Source: an uncultured Clostridia bacterium
Lineage (GTDB): Bacteria > Bacillota > Clostridia > Christensenellales > Borkfalkiaceae
Assembly (NCBI GenBank): GCA_959605945.1
Contig: CAUHGY010000005.1
Coordinates: 1 to 51,381 of the forward strand
Direction of reading: 5' to 3'
Length of the DNA: 51,381 nt
Position 1 is the first letter of the stretch, and the number at the start of each line of letters is the position of its first letter. A model generated the notes under the pieces. The model was not told where the DNA came from, made no database searches, and worked only from the letters and a program-made list of their open reading frames with translations. Positions 24,616-33,828 of the stretch are shown piece after piece. Both the position numbers and the translations under genes were made by a program.

Positions 24616-26649
24616 ATGAACATATTGAAAAAGATTTATTTTAAAATCGCCGTTGTGCTGCTTTGTTTAGTGATGATTCTTGTCACAGGATACGGTTGCG
24701 GCGACAATGAAAGCGGCAGTCACACAGTTAGTTACCCCGCTTCTTACGGGTATGGAACGGGGATAGATTATACAGCGGACTCCTTTGATTTTATTGCGGA
24801 CGGGCAAACTGAATATAAAATAATTGTCCCGGATGACGCCGGCGACGAAATAGTTGAAGCTGCTTCCGAGTTGGTTCAGTATGTGCGGGAAGTCAGCGGT
24901 GCGGAAATGTTTTTTATTTCGGAAACAGAATGGTCTGAAACCGGCAACGTTATCTCTCTCGGAGACACGCGCCTTATGCAAAATAGGGCGCAAATAGACT
25001 CCGACGCCGTGAAACATGACGGTTTTGTAATAAAAACCGTAGGAAAAGATGTTTTTATCGCGGCTGATATAGACCGCGGAGTGCGTTACGGCGTATACAG
25101 TTTCATAGAAAGGTTTTTGGGAGTCAGGTGGCTGACGCCGACTTTCACTCACGTTCCGTCGATGAAAACGGTGTTACTCTATCCTTGCGATATAACGGAA
25201 GAGCCTGAGTTTGAAATGAGGAGGTGGTACGGCTATTCCACAAATCCTCAATACAACGAAGCCTTTTATAATCACAGCCGCACTTATTTCGGTAATTGGT
25301 ATAATCCGGGAAAAGAATATCATAATACTACCGATTATGCCGATCAACCGGGAACAGGATATCTGAATAAAGCGGATATCGATCCCAACGGCGACGGAGT
25401 CAAGACGCTTGCTGAAACGCATCCCGAATATTTTACCGATGCAACAAATCCCAGTCAATACGGGTATTACGATATTTGTTTCACTAACGGAGTGAACGCC
25501 GACGGTACACTTAAAGACGGCGAGAGCGGCGTCGGCTATATAATCGACAAAATAAAAGGCATTCTTGCAAATGATACGGATATGACCTACGACTGGTTTA
25601 TGATCGGCAAAATGGATTACCGCGGACTCATCTGCAAATGCGCTACTTGTCTTGAAAGATATGATGAAATAGGTTTTTCGGGTGTGACCGTTATGTTCAT
25701 CAACTGTATTGAACGCGAAGTCAATGAATGGCTTGAAAGAGAACAGGGAAGAACAGTCAATTTTGCCACGTTTGCCTATCACGATGCCGAAGAACCGCCG
25801 GTTAAGGAGAACGGCAAGGGCGGATACGAACCGATAAATGCTTTGTGCAAGGCCAACGAACATGTTTATATGCGTGTTGCTCCCATAGATGCCAATTATG
25901 CTTACGCTATAAACGATGTCCGCCAGCCGAATTACGAATATTATAAAAAGATGTTTGACGGCTGGGATGAGTGCAGTGACCATATGCTCGTTTGGGATTA
26001 TGTGATAAACTATTTCGATAATCTGATGTACTACCCCAATTTGAGTTATTATAAAGAAAATCTCAAATTGTATAAATCAAAGGGAGTGAATTACGTCATG
26101 AGCGAAGCTGTCGGCACGAAAGGCGAATATTGGCACGTAGAATTAAGATGTTATGTAGCAAACAGGTTGTATTGGAATCTCGGCTGGGACGTTGATTATC
26201 TTGTGAACGAGTTTATAGAACTGTATTACGGCGCGGCGGCGGACGGCGTTATGGCGGTCATCGACGCATACGAACTTTTTTATGCCGAGATGCGGTCGGA
26301 AGGGACGCTTTCGATAGACGTTTCCAAATCGCAGACTTCTTTTAACAACACCGACACTTACTCTCCCGAATTTATTGAACACATTTTCGACATTATTGAT
26401 AACGCCGAACGCGGTATCATGTCGGATGCGACGCTTTCTGCGGGAGAAAAGCAAGCGGCGGCGAAAAAACTGGATAAAGTAAAACTTTCACCAATGACTT
26501 TGGTTTTGAAAAACTACGGCAAATATTATGACCTCGGAACTGAAGCAGAGTTCGTCACCGAATTTATCGAGATATGCGACGAGTGGGGGATAAATAATCT
26601 CGGCAGCGGCAGAACCGTTCAGAGTTACAAAGACATTTACGGTGTATAG
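24616..26649 (+). CDS. Exported DUF4838-type protein with GH67N-like domain (putative glycosidase)
   Basis: This 677-aa protein begins with a membrane-targeting segment ending GYGCGDN (Cys28, a non-standard lipobox). The first about 190 residues resemble the N-terminal domain of GH67 alpha-glucuronidases, with VRYGVYSFIERFLGVRWLTP near 155-175. The following TIM-barrel-like DUF4838 region contains a CKCATC cluster near 340-345, VMFINCIEREVNEWL, and FATFAYHDAEEPPV. Related proteins sit in glycan loci and are thought to act on uronic-acid-containing or host glycans, but activity is not established to my knowledge. It is a paralogue of the next gene, which lacks a signal peptide. Together they suggest extracellular and intracellular steps on related substrates. 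Confidence 0.78.
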   Translation: MNILKKIYFKIAVVLLCLVMILVTGYGCGDNESGSHTVSYPASYGYGTGIDYTADSFDFIADGQTEYKIIVPDDAGDEIVEAASELVQYVREVSGAEMFFISETEWSETGNVISLGDTRLMQNRAQIDSDAVKHDGFVIKTVGKDVFIAADIDRGVRYGVYSFIERFLGVRWLTPTFTHVPSMKTVLLYPCDITEEPEFEMRRWYGYSTNPQYNEAFYNHSRTYFGNWYNPGKEYHNTTDYADQPGTGYLNKADIDPNGDGVKTLAETHPEYFTDATNPSQYGYYDICFTNGVNADGTLKDGESGVGYIIDKIKGILANDTDMTYDWFMIGKMDYRGLICKCATCLERYDEIGFSGVTVMFINCIEREVNEWLEREQGRTVNFATFAYHDAEEPPVKENGKGGYEPINALCKANEHVYMRVAPIDANYAYAINDVRQPNYEYYKKMFDGWDECSDHMLVWDYVINYFDNLMYYPNLSYYKENLKLYKSKGVNYVMSEAVGTKGEYWHVELRCYVANRLYWNLGWDVDYLVNEFIELYYGAAADGVMAVIDAYELFYAEMRSEGTLSIDVSKSQTSFNNTDTYSPEFIEHIFDIIDNAERGIMSDATLSAGEKQAAAKKLDKVKLSPMTLVLKNYGKYYDLGTEAEFVTEFIEICDEWGINNLGSGRTVQSYKDIYGV

Positions 26650-26662
26650 GCGGGTGTAAACC

Positions 26663-28888
26663 ATGATAATAGATAAAACAAACGCAAAAGATTACGGAAT
26701 TGTTTTCGACGAAGCCGTAAACGGATATAAATATCTTGCAGAGCAGCTCGGCGGCTATTTTAAAAAATGCTGTGGGTTTTCTATCGGCAAATACGATAAT
26801 CATCGCCATTATATCAGCATAGGAGACAATGAGTTTTCTGTGGTTATATCAAAAGAACACGGCGCAGATGAACTTGCAGACGACGCTTTCAAGATAATTT
26901 TTGAATGCGGGAATATTTTTATTGTGGGAAAGACCGTGCGCAGCGTCGCTTACGGAACGTTCGAATTCATAGAGCGCTTTTTAGGCGTCAAATGGCTCAA
27001 TCGCGACAACGAGTATATTCCTGAAAGAGAGTGTGTAGAGATAAACGAGACGAATATCGAATGTGCCCCTTGTTTTCCTCAGCGTGATATGCTGTCTTTT
27101 CAGATGGCGTATGACTGGGAATATTGCATGCACAGACGGTTTATAAGTCCCAATATTGTTATTGAAAACAAGGATTTGGGGCATGTGAACGAGTGGTATA
27201 ACAGAATAGGCACCACACATAATTCGCATTTTTACATAACGAAAGAACAGGCCGCAAGACATCCGGAATTTTATTCTGTCAGAAATCCCGATATGCATTT
27301 AAAACCGCAGTTTCTTGCCGACGTTCCCGGTTCGTCGGGCAGAGAATTCTGTTATTCCAACGGGGTGACCGAAAACGGCGAGTTCGACGCGGGCATGAAA
27401 GAAAGCGTGGCGGAATACGTAGTACGTGCGGTACTTAAATTCAAAAAAGAAGCCCCCGAGAAAAAATATTTTATGTTCGGCACGCAAGATAATGCCGGTG
27501 CGCAGTGTTATTGTGAAAGGTGCGTTGCCAAACGAAATAAATACGGCACGCAGGCAGGCGTGATGATAATATTTTTCAATGCCGTATGCAGAGAGATATC
27601 CGAAAGACTGAAAAAAAACGGCAAAAACGACGATTTCGGTATTGTGATATTCGCGTATCACAACACTGAAAATCCCCCCGTCGACGATTACGGAATGCCG
27701 ATTGACGATTTGGTTGTTCCCGACAGACATCTTTTTATTCGTTATGCACCGATTGAAGCCGATTTTTCGTTTGCGTTGACCGACGGGCGTCAGTCGCCGA
27801 AGGTCAAAAAACAGATAGACGGCTGGAGCAATCTTACCGAAAATCTGATGATGTGGGACTATCCCGGTATGCCGCAGGGTTTTTATTCTCCGTCGCTCGG
27901 TTATCTTAAAGATAACATGCAGCTTTACGTGCGAAAGAAAATGAAATACGTAATGTATACGGGACCTTACGCCGCACAGTCAGATTGGAGGGCGGAACTG
28001 AAAAGTTATGTTATCGGGAAGGCTTTCTGGAACAGCGATCTGGATGTTTACGCAACTGCGGAAGAATATATTCGCGCGCTTTACGGGGTCGCGGCAGATA
28101 ACGTTTGGGAGTTTTTTAAGGCCATGGAAAGATTTATGCGTGAAAAAATTGACCGCGACGGCATGCGAATTACGGTTTCTCAGCCTGAACACGAATGTTA
28201 TTCCGCAGAATACTATCCCATAGAATTTTTGGAGAAAATGGTGGCGCTTCTTGAGGACGGCGTCAGAAAAGCCCTGGAATCCGAATTAAACTACAAAGAC
28301 AAATATAAACTTGTGCAGGAGATTAAAAAAGTTTTGGTGACGCCGCTTCGCATGATATGCAAAAATTCCGAGTTTTATTTCGGTGTCTGCGATTCCGAAT
28401 ACGACAAAAAATATGAACAGATTGCCGATGAAATCATGCTCGACAGGTTTTGCGAATATTATCCGAGATGGTATAATATAGTTGTCGGCGGCGGGTCGAA
28501 ATATCGCATAGTGATATCTGCCAAAGCTTCCGAAAAAGAAAAAAATTGTGCGAAAATATTTCAAAAAGCGGTTGCGGCACGTTCCGGGGTGGAGCTTGCT
28601 ATAATTACAGATGAAGAGATATATCCGACTTCGGCTGAACACGCTGTGTGTATAGGTAAAAACATGATGTTCGATGAGTTTTTTAAAAACACCGTTAACC
28701 CCGACGACTATGAATATTATATCGCCATGAAAGGGCTCAGCGTATTCATAACATCTGGCACCGATCTTGAGATAGCGACCGAATATACGGCGGCAAAACT
28801 TGAAACGACGGCTGCGCATGACGGCATTCTCACAACGGTGAGATTGAAATATATGCGTGAGTTTAAAAGACTATCATCAAAAAAATAA
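26663..28888 (+). CDS. Cytoplasmic DUF4838-type protein (putative glycosidase)
   Basis: This 741-aa protein has no signal peptide. The GH67N-like domain (1-120) contains VRSVAYGTFEFIERFLGVKWLN, and the DUF4838 region carries the CYCERC cluster near 282-287 and IVIFAYHNTENPPV. The middle ILFIRYAPIEADFSFAL-like and MMWDYPGMPQGFYSPSL stretches match LLVWDYVIN-type wording in the exported paralogue. The last about 130 residues (from YRIVISAKASEKEKNCAKIF) look like a second, partial GH67N-like domain, which the paralogue lacks. The ribosome binding site is weak. It follows the exported paralogue by 13 bases and precedes the sugar-metabolism enzymes, consistent with acting on imported oligosaccharides. 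Confidence 0.75.
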   Translation: MIIDKTNAKDYGIVFDEAVNGYKYLAEQLGGYFKKCCGFSIGKYDNHRHYISIGDNEFSVVISKEHGADELADDAFKIIFECGNIFIVGKTVRSVAYGTFEFIERFLGVKWLNRDNEYIPERECVEINETNIECAPCFPQRDMLSFQMAYDWEYCMHRRFISPNIVIENKDLGHVNEWYNRIGTTHNSHFYITKEQAARHPEFYSVRNPDMHLKPQFLADVPGSSGREFCYSNGVTENGEFDAGMKESVAEYVVRAVLKFKKEAPEKKYFMFGTQDNAGAQCYCERCVAKRNKYGTQAGVMIIFFNAVCREISERLKKNGKNDDFGIVIFAYHNTENPPVDDYGMPIDDLVVPDRHLFIRYAPIEADFSFALTDGRQSPKVKKQIDGWSNLTENLMMWDYPGMPQGFYSPSLGYLKDNMQLYVRKKMKYVMYTGPYAAQSDWRAELKSYVIGKAFWNSDLDVYATAEEYIRALYGVAADNVWEFFKAMERFMREKIDRDGMRITVSQPEHECYSAEYYPIEFLEKMVALLEDGVRKALESELNYKDKYKLVQEIKKVLVTPLRMICKNSEFYFGVCDSEYDKKYEQIADEIMLDRFCEYYPRWYNIVVGGGSKYRIVISAKASEKEKNCAKIFQKAVAARSGVELAIITDEEIYPTSAEHAVCIGKNMMFDEFFKNTVNPDDYEYYIAMKGLSVFITSGTDLEIATEYTAAKLETTAAHDGILTTVRLKYMREFKRLSSKK

Positions 28889-28906
28889 TATAGAGGAGAA
28901 ATAACT

Positions 28907-29755
28907 ATGATTAAATTATGTGCATTTTCGGACGAAGCGGATAAGAGCATAGCCGGACAAATAAAGGCATTGATGAAAAACGGAGTTTCTTATACTGAAA
29001 TGCGCAGCGTTGAAGGCAAAAGCGTCATAAATTTTACGCATGCCGAAACGAAAGAATATAAATCGCGTCTCGACGATAACGGCATCGCGGTATGGTCGAT
29101 AGGTTCGCCGCTCGGTAAAGTTGATATAAATGTCGATTTTTGTGAATATGAAAAAAAAATACGAGATGTTTGCGAGACAGCCGTAATATTCGGTACGGAT
29201 AAAATCCGCGCTTTCAGTTTTTATAATGCTTATTCCGAAAGAAATAAAGTGCTTGATCGTTTAAACCGTATGGTGGAGATTGCCGCTGAATACGGATTGA
29301 AACTTTATCATGAAAACGAAAAAGATATCTACGGAGATATTGCGGACAGAGTGGATGATATTCTTTTGAACGTAGAGAGAATCGGGTGTGTTTACGATCC
29401 GGCAAACTTTATACAGTGCGGGGAAAAGGCAGAGTATACGTTGAAAAAACTACATTCCCGCGCCGATTATTTTCATATCAAAGACGTCATAGAAAAAACG
29501 CAGCAGATTGTGCCTGCAGGCGAGGGTGACGGCTTGCTCGTAAAACTCGTTGCTGATATTCAAGGGGATAAAGTGTTGTCGGTAGAACCTCATCTGACGG
29601 TATTTGCGGGATATTCCGATAATGACAGCCGGGAAATGAAAAACAAATATTCTTTTCCGTCGCAGGGAGAGGCTTTCGATGCTGCGATAAGAGCTATAAA
29701 AGAGATATTGTTTAAAACGGGATATAAAGAGATAAACGGAGAATTTGTAAAATGA
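28907..29755 (+). CDS. Sugar phosphate isomerase/epimerase-like TIM barrel
   Basis: This 282-aa protein is of the AP-endonuclease 2/xylose-isomerase-like TIM-barrel superfamily. Metal-binding residues are visible in LKLYHENEKDIYGD (Glu near 145), CVYDPANFIQCG (Asp near 165), DYFHIKDV (His near 192) and VLSVEPHL (Glu near 225). The ribosome binding site GAGGAG precedes ATG. Homologues interconvert ketoses or act on inositols and keto-sugars together with Gfo/Idh/MocA oxidoreductases, two of which follow directly; the first starts within the last codons of this gene (ATGA overlap). The exact substrate cannot be read from sequence. Confidence 0.88.
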   Translation: MIKLCAFSDEADKSIAGQIKALMKNGVSYTEMRSVEGKSVINFTHAETKEYKSRLDDNGIAVWSIGSPLGKVDINVDFCEYEKKIRDVCETAVIFGTDKIRAFSFYNAYSERNKVLDRLNRMVEIAAEYGLKLYHENEKDIYGDIADRVDDILLNVERIGCVYDPANFIQCGEKAEYTLKKLHSRADYFHIKDVIEKTQQIVPAGEGDGLLVKLVADIQGDKVLSVEPHLTVFAGYSDNDSREMKNKYSFPSQGEAFDAAIRAIKEILFKTGYKEINGEFVK

Positions 29756-30933
29756 AAGAAGTGCGATTCGGCGTTATAGGACTTGGTAATCAAGGGTCGT
29801 CTTACATATTGAATCTTTTCGACGGCGGGAAAATCGTGGGAGCGTCTGTGACGGCGGCGTGCGATGTAAATCCGTTCAAAATAGAAAATTTGAAAGCAAA
29901 AACGGTAAATAAAAATATAAAGTATTTTTCCGATTATAAGGAATTGTTAAAAAGCGGCCTTATCGATGCGGTGCTTGTGGAAACGCCGCATTATCAACAT
30001 CCGGAGATCGTCAAAGAGTGTTTTGAACACGAATTGGGCGTCATCTGCGAAAAACCTGCGGGGGTTTATGCCGAGCAGGTCATGGAAATGAATGAGGCGG
30101 CGAAAAAAAGCAAGTCGCTGTTTTCCATGATGTTCAATCAGCGCACGAATTGCGTTTACAGAAAGATGAAAGAGATCATTGCGGAAGGCGAGATCGGCGA
30201 GTTACAGAGAGTAACCTGGATAATTACCGATTGGTTTAGAACGCAGAAATATTACGATTCCGGATCCTGGCGTGGCACGTGGCGGGGTGAAGGAGGCGGA
30301 GTATTGATTAATCAATGTCCGCATCAAATAGACCTGTTACAGTGGATTGCCGGCATGCCGTCTTCGGTAAGAGGATTCTGCCACTACGGCAAGTGGCACG
30401 ATATAGAAGTTGAAGACGATGTTACGGCTTATTTTGAATATCCTAATGGAGCTACGGGTATTTTTATAACTTCCACCGGCGAAGCCCCCGGAACCAACCG
30501 ATTGGAAATTTCTGGCACCAAAGGTAAGCTTTTATGTGAAAACGATAAGCTTTATTTTTATAAAAATATACAAGACAGCAGACGGTTTTCGGCTTGCTCC
30601 GAAAATGCTTTCGGAGGACTTAAATGCGAGATAAAAGAGGTGGAAACCGACGGAAAAAATCCACAGCATGCAGGTATTATAAATAATTTCGTTAAAACCA
30701 TGCTGGGCCAAGATAAACTTTTCGTAAACGGCGAAGAAGGTTTGCGTGGCGTTGAACTGATGAATGCTATTGAATATTCGGGTTGGCACGGTGGAATAAA
30801 GGTCGATATTCCAATCGACGGCAAGCGCTATCTTGAAGAACTCAAATTTCGCGCTGAAAATTCCGGACACAAACAGGTTTCGGATAACGTTGTGGCGGAC
30901 ACTGCAGGAACTTACGGATCTAAGGAAAGATAA
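29752..30933 (+). CDS. Gfo/Idh/MocA family oxidoreductase 1
   Basis: This 393-aa NAD(P)-dependent dehydrogenase has a Rossmann start (FGVIGLGNQGSSYIL), the family signature CEKPAGVYAEQ with the conserved EKP near residue 100, and GSWRGTWRGEGGGVLINQCPHQIDLLQW, which carries the H-x-x-D-L motif near residue 195. Members oxidise or reduce hydroxyl groups of sugars, inositols and sugar acids. It overlaps the upstream isomerase-like gene by 4 bases. The C-terminal 30 residues beyond the family core are hydrophilic. It probably works with the second dehydrogenase in an oxidation-reduction or epimerisation route for the imported sugar. Confidence 0.9.
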   Translation: MKEVRFGVIGLGNQGSSYILNLFDGGKIVGASVTAACDVNPFKIENLKAKTVNKNIKYFSDYKELLKSGLIDAVLVETPHYQHPEIVKECFEHELGVICEKPAGVYAEQVMEMNEAAKKSKSLFSMMFNQRTNCVYRKMKEIIAEGEIGELQRVTWIITDWFRTQKYYDSGSWRGTWRGEGGGVLINQCPHQIDLLQWIAGMPSSVRGFCHYGKWHDIEVEDDVTAYFEYPNGATGIFITSTGEAPGTNRLEISGTKGKLLCENDKLYFYKNIQDSRRFSACSENAFGGLKCEIKEVETDGKNPQHAGIINNFVKTMLGQDKLFVNGEEGLRGVELMNAIEYSGWHGGIKVDIPIDGKRYLEELKFRAENSGHKQVSDNVVADTAGTYGSKER

Positions 30934-30940
30934 AAGGATT

Positions 30941-31900
30941 ATGAAAACTGTTATATCGGGATTGGGTGTCATCGGAAACGTTCATTTAGACGTACTCGGA
31001 AAAGCGGGCGTTATCCCTGCGGCAGTATGCGATACGGATCCGGAAAAACTAAAAAACGCATGCGGCATACCTACTTACCGGGATTATGTCGCCATGATAG
31101 AAACAGAAAAACCGGATGTAGTTCATATATGTACCCCTCATTATCTGCATGCAGATATGATAATAGAGGCTTTGCAACGCAATATTAACGTTATATGCGA
31201 AAAACCGGTATGTATAAAATACGAAGATATAGTAAGAATTCTGGATGCCGAAAAGAAGTCGAAAGCGCAACTGGGAGTATGTCACCAGAACAGGTATAAT
31301 CCCAACAACATGTTTGTCAAGGAGTATCTGAAAGATAAAAAAATTATCGGGGGTTATGGAAGCGTTTTTTGGCACAGAGACAAAGAATATTATTCACAAG
31401 CCTCCTGGAGAGGCAGGAAAGATACGGAAGGCGGCGGTGTTTTAATAAATCAGGCGCTGCATACGCTTGACCTTTTACAATGGCTTATCGGCATGCCGGA
31501 AGAACTTGCCTCCGATATTTCCAACCTGTCTTTGAGCGGCTGTATAGAAGTGGAAGATACCGCCGCCGTGATATGTCGCGGTAAAACCGATTTCCAGTTT
31601 TTCGCAACCAATGCGGGGTGTTGCGATTTTCCCGTTTCGTTAACGATAAAAACGGATAAAGAGATTTTAAATATACTGCCGGCAAAAGTGATCACCGAAA
31701 GCGCTGTTTACGATTTTGAAAAAGACAAACGTATATACGGAAAATGCTGTTACGGCACCGGGCATCAGGCATTATTTGACGATTTTTATGATTGCGTGAA
31801 AACCGGTAGAAAATTTCCCATAGACGGCAGAGAAAGTTCAAAAGTTGTTAAAATTATTTTAGCCGCATACAGAAGCAACGGCAGGTTTGTGAAAATATAA
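30941..31900 (+). CDS. Gfo/Idh/MocA family oxidoreductase 2
   Basis: The start at 30941 (AAAGGATT-ATG) gives a 319-aa protein beginning with a Rossmann motif SGLGVIGNVH. It has the EKP signature in NVICEKPVCIKYED and TEGGGVLINQALHTLDLLQW with the H-x-x-D-L motif near residue 178. It is a diverged paralogue of the preceding enzyme and is the last gene of the operon. An in-frame upstream extension exists but overlaps the previous gene and lacks a ribosome binding site. The pair of dehydrogenases plus isomerase resembles pathways using a keto intermediate. Confidence 0.9.
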   Translation: MKTVISGLGVIGNVHLDVLGKAGVIPAAVCDTDPEKLKNACGIPTYRDYVAMIETEKPDVVHICTPHYLHADMIIEALQRNINVICEKPVCIKYEDIVRILDAEKKSKAQLGVCHQNRYNPNNMFVKEYLKDKKIIGGYGSVFWHRDKEYYSQASWRGRKDTEGGGVLINQALHTLDLLQWLIGMPEELASDISNLSLSGCIEVEDTAAVICRGKTDFQFFATNAGCCDFPVSLTIKTDKEILNILPAKVITESAVYDFEKDKRIYGKCCYGTGHQALFDDFYDCVKTGRKFPIDGRESSKVVKIILAAYRSNGRFVKI

Positions 31901-32130
31901 TTATTTGGAAAAGTCAGCTGCGTTGTAATTTTAAAATATGTATACAGCGGTGACTTTTACGGAGAAAAAAAGCTTTGGAACAAACATCTAAACAACGGCG
32001 GCGATTACAAAAGAGAGGTTTAAAGTACATATAAAATTGAAGTATAGTACTGAAAATTCTGAAAAAAAGAGGCTTTTTACCGCTCTTCCCGCAGGGATTA
32101 TATAAATTATATTTCTGAACGCATAAAATC

Positions 32131-32157
32131 AAACCACGGTTTGTACCCGTGGTTTTT
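32131..32157. terminator. Hairpin terminator between the glycan operon and the XRE gene
   Basis: AAACCACGG (32131-32139) pairs with CCGTGGTTT (32147-32155), followed by more T. It lies 13 bases beyond the stop of the minus-strand XRE gene and can serve both directions. Confidence 0.75.
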
Positions 32158-32169
32158 CATCTATATCGA

Positions 32170-32403
32170 TTATTCTTCAAAATCATTAAAATAGTCTTTA
32201 TCAAAAAACTCCGATAAGGTTATCCCGGCGCCTTGACAAAAGGTTTTTATCGTAGAGACCTTAGAGCATTTTGTTCTTCCTTTAATCAAATCATATATCG
32301 CAGACGGTGATTTTCCTCCGTTCAACGTTGCTTCGCATACATTGATATTTTTTTCTTTACAAATTTCTTCAATCCTTTTAATGATTGCATCATTTATGTT
32401 CAT
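32170..32403 (-). CDS. Small XRE-type HTH repressor
   Basis: A start at 32403 with GGTGG upstream gives a 77-aa single-domain HTH protein. The segment NVCEATLNGGKSPSAIYDLIKGRTKC (residues 22-47) holds the helix-turn-helix, followed by VSTIKTFCQGAGITLSEFF. A longer frame upstream exists but would run through the palindromes and the divergent gene, so I reject it. Two TCGTGGA/TCCACGA inverted repeats lie between this gene and the divergent SLOG pseudogene, suggesting autoregulation and control of the partner. Confidence 0.8.
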   Translation of the reverse strand: MNINDAIIKRIEEICKEKNINVCEATLNGGKSPSAIYDLIKGRTKCSKVSTIKTFCQGAGITLSEFFDKDYFNDFEE

Positions 32404-32412
32404 ATAGCCACC

Positions 32413-32443
32413 TTCGTGGAACTTCTTATCGTTATTCCACGAA
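32413..32443. promoter_or_regulatory. Inverted repeat TTCGTGGA-N15-TCCACGAA (operator candidate 1)
   Basis: The arms at 32413-32420 and 32436-32443 are exact complements. The site lies 10 bases upstream of the XRE start codon. The same half-sites recur 37 bases further at operator candidate 2. Confidence 0.6.
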
Positions 32444-32472
32444 ATATTATATGAATTCTTAAATTTTTTATC

Positions 32473-32488
32473 TCGTGGAGTTCCACGA
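32473..32488. promoter_or_regulatory. Inverted repeat TCGTGGA-GT-TCCACGA (operator candidate 2)
   Basis: The arms at 32473-32479 and 32482-32488 share the half-site with candidate 1 at a different spacing. TTGACA at 32496-32501, just to the right, may be the -35 of the rightward promoter. Confidence 0.6.
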
Positions 32489-32503
32489 AATTGGCTTGAC
32501 AAA

Positions 32504-33012
32504 AGCATAATAGTTTGCTTTATATGATATAGAACTATACGAAAAGACGAAGAACTTATATCTTCACTAAAACAACCAATTACAGACCTTATCAATAAGG
32601 GGGAAACGACTTTTCTTTTAGGTAGTATGAGTGAATTTGACGACTTGTCACGGGAAACTGTTGCAAAACATAAAGCAAAATATCCTTTAATCAAAAGAGT
32701 GTATGTTAGGTCTGCTTACCAATATATAGATAAATATAATGAAAAATATTTATCTGAATCTTACGAAGAAACATATTTTCCGCCTAAATTAAAAATGCGG
32801 GTAAATATTCTTATGTAGAGCGAAACTATGAGACGATCGATTGTGTTTTTTATAATGTAAATTATGTTTCGCCGTTAAGCCGACAACCTAAACACAATGT
32901 TTTATTACTATCTAAACGTAATAGCGGCACAAAAATTGCATATAACTACGCTATAAAAAGAAATAAAACGACTATCAATTTATATAAACGCTTTAACGGT
33001 ACGCTTTTTTAA
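32504..33012 (+). pseudogene. Decayed SLOG-family (DUF1273-like) gene
   Basis: Three pieces in two frames read like one SLOG-family protein. IVCFI then a TGA stop at 32525-32527 and YRTIRKDEELISSLKQ corresponds to the usual VCFIGHR start. FLLGSMSEFDDLSRETV...KYPLIKRVYV...YIDKYNEKYL...TYFPPKLK is in the same frame up to 32788. From about 32786 the homology continues in the +1 frame, with KNAGKYSYVERNYETID, CVFYNVNYVSPLSRQPKH and SGTKIAYNYAIKRNKTTINLY, to TAA at 33010-33012. The expected start codon is also missing. So there is one nonsense change, one frameshift and a lost start. SLOG proteins bind nucleotide-like ligands and are frequent in mobile or defence contexts. The neighbouring XRE repressor and its operators may be the intact remains of a two-gene unit. 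Confidence 0.75.
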
Positions 33013-33282
33013 GTATAGCGCACTATACTTTCAAAGGTAAGTCGTGTGTTTTGCAAGGCAAAAAGAAAAACCACGAAAATTTTCGTCAGTCTTTTCCGTT
33101 ATCTAAAAAATCCCTATGGGGGCACGCACTTTACACGGCCGTTTTTTTTGTGCGGGCAGAAGCAATATGCGAATAAACCCGACCTGAATTTTAACGGGAG
33201 GTTTTGTTTAAGTTGCCGTTACTTTTAAAAGGAATAAAAAACCAAAATTACTTCATACTAAAAATATTGAAAGGAGGTTTCT

Positions 33283-33828
33283 ATGAGAGAAACAGGAATC
33301 GTCAGAAGAATAGACGAGCTGGGAAGAGTTGTTATTCCCAAAGAAATAAGAAAAACGCTGCGCATCAGAGAAAACGATCCGCTTGAATTCTATACCGAGA
33401 AGGATCAGCTTATTCTCAGAAAATATTCGCCCATATCTTCTGTTTCGGATTTTGCCAAAAGCGTTGCCGAAGCGATAAGTCAGCTTCTTGAAAAAACCTG
33501 TGCCGTGACCGATACCGACGGAGTAATTTTTGTTACCGGCAGTAAGGATAAAGAAGCTTTGGGCAAGTTGCTTTCGGCGGATTTCGAAAAGGTGCTTAAA
33601 GAGCGCAAGAGTGTGGTTTTGAGCCGTCAGGACGGTGCAGATCCCATAGCTGTTTATAAGGGAGAGGAAATCAAATCGGAAAATCAGATTATCGTTCCCG
33701 TCGTTTCGGGCGGCGATTGTTTCGGCGCGGTCGTGGTGTTCGACAGAGATAAGACGTCGCGTTTCAATTCGGGAGACGTTAATATCGTTAGACTGGGCGC
33801 TATGACGCTTGCTAAACAGTTTGAATAG
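33283..33828 (+). CDS. spoVT: Stage V sporulation protein T (AbrB-type regulator)
   Basis: This 181-aa protein has an N-terminal AbrB swapped-hairpin DNA-binding domain (TGIVRRIDELGRVVIPKEIR, residues 3-22, then TLRIRENDPLEFYTE). A GAF-like C-terminal domain of about 120 residues follows, the architecture and length of SpoVT. In Bacillus it modulates sigma-G-dependent forespore genes; its presence supports an endospore-forming lineage. The ribosome binding site is excellent (GAAAGGAGG before ATG). It is followed by a SpoVB-like flippase, a frequent spoVT-spoVB pairing in Firmicutes. Confidence 0.92.
   Translation: MRETGIVRRIDELGRVVIPKEIRKTLRIRENDPLEFYTEKDQLILRKYSPISSVSDFAKSVAEAISQLLEKTCAVTDTDGVIFVTGSKDKEALGKLLSADFEKVLKERKSVVLSRQDGADPIAVYKGEEIKSENQIIVPVVSGGDCFGAVVVFDRDKTSRFNSGDVNIVRLGAMTLAKQFE

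Noticed and set aside
32404..32694. Upstream extension of the small XRE protein to 174 aa
   Set aside because: The extension crosses both palindromic operators and the divergent SLOG pseudogene; the 77-aa start has a proper ribosome binding site.
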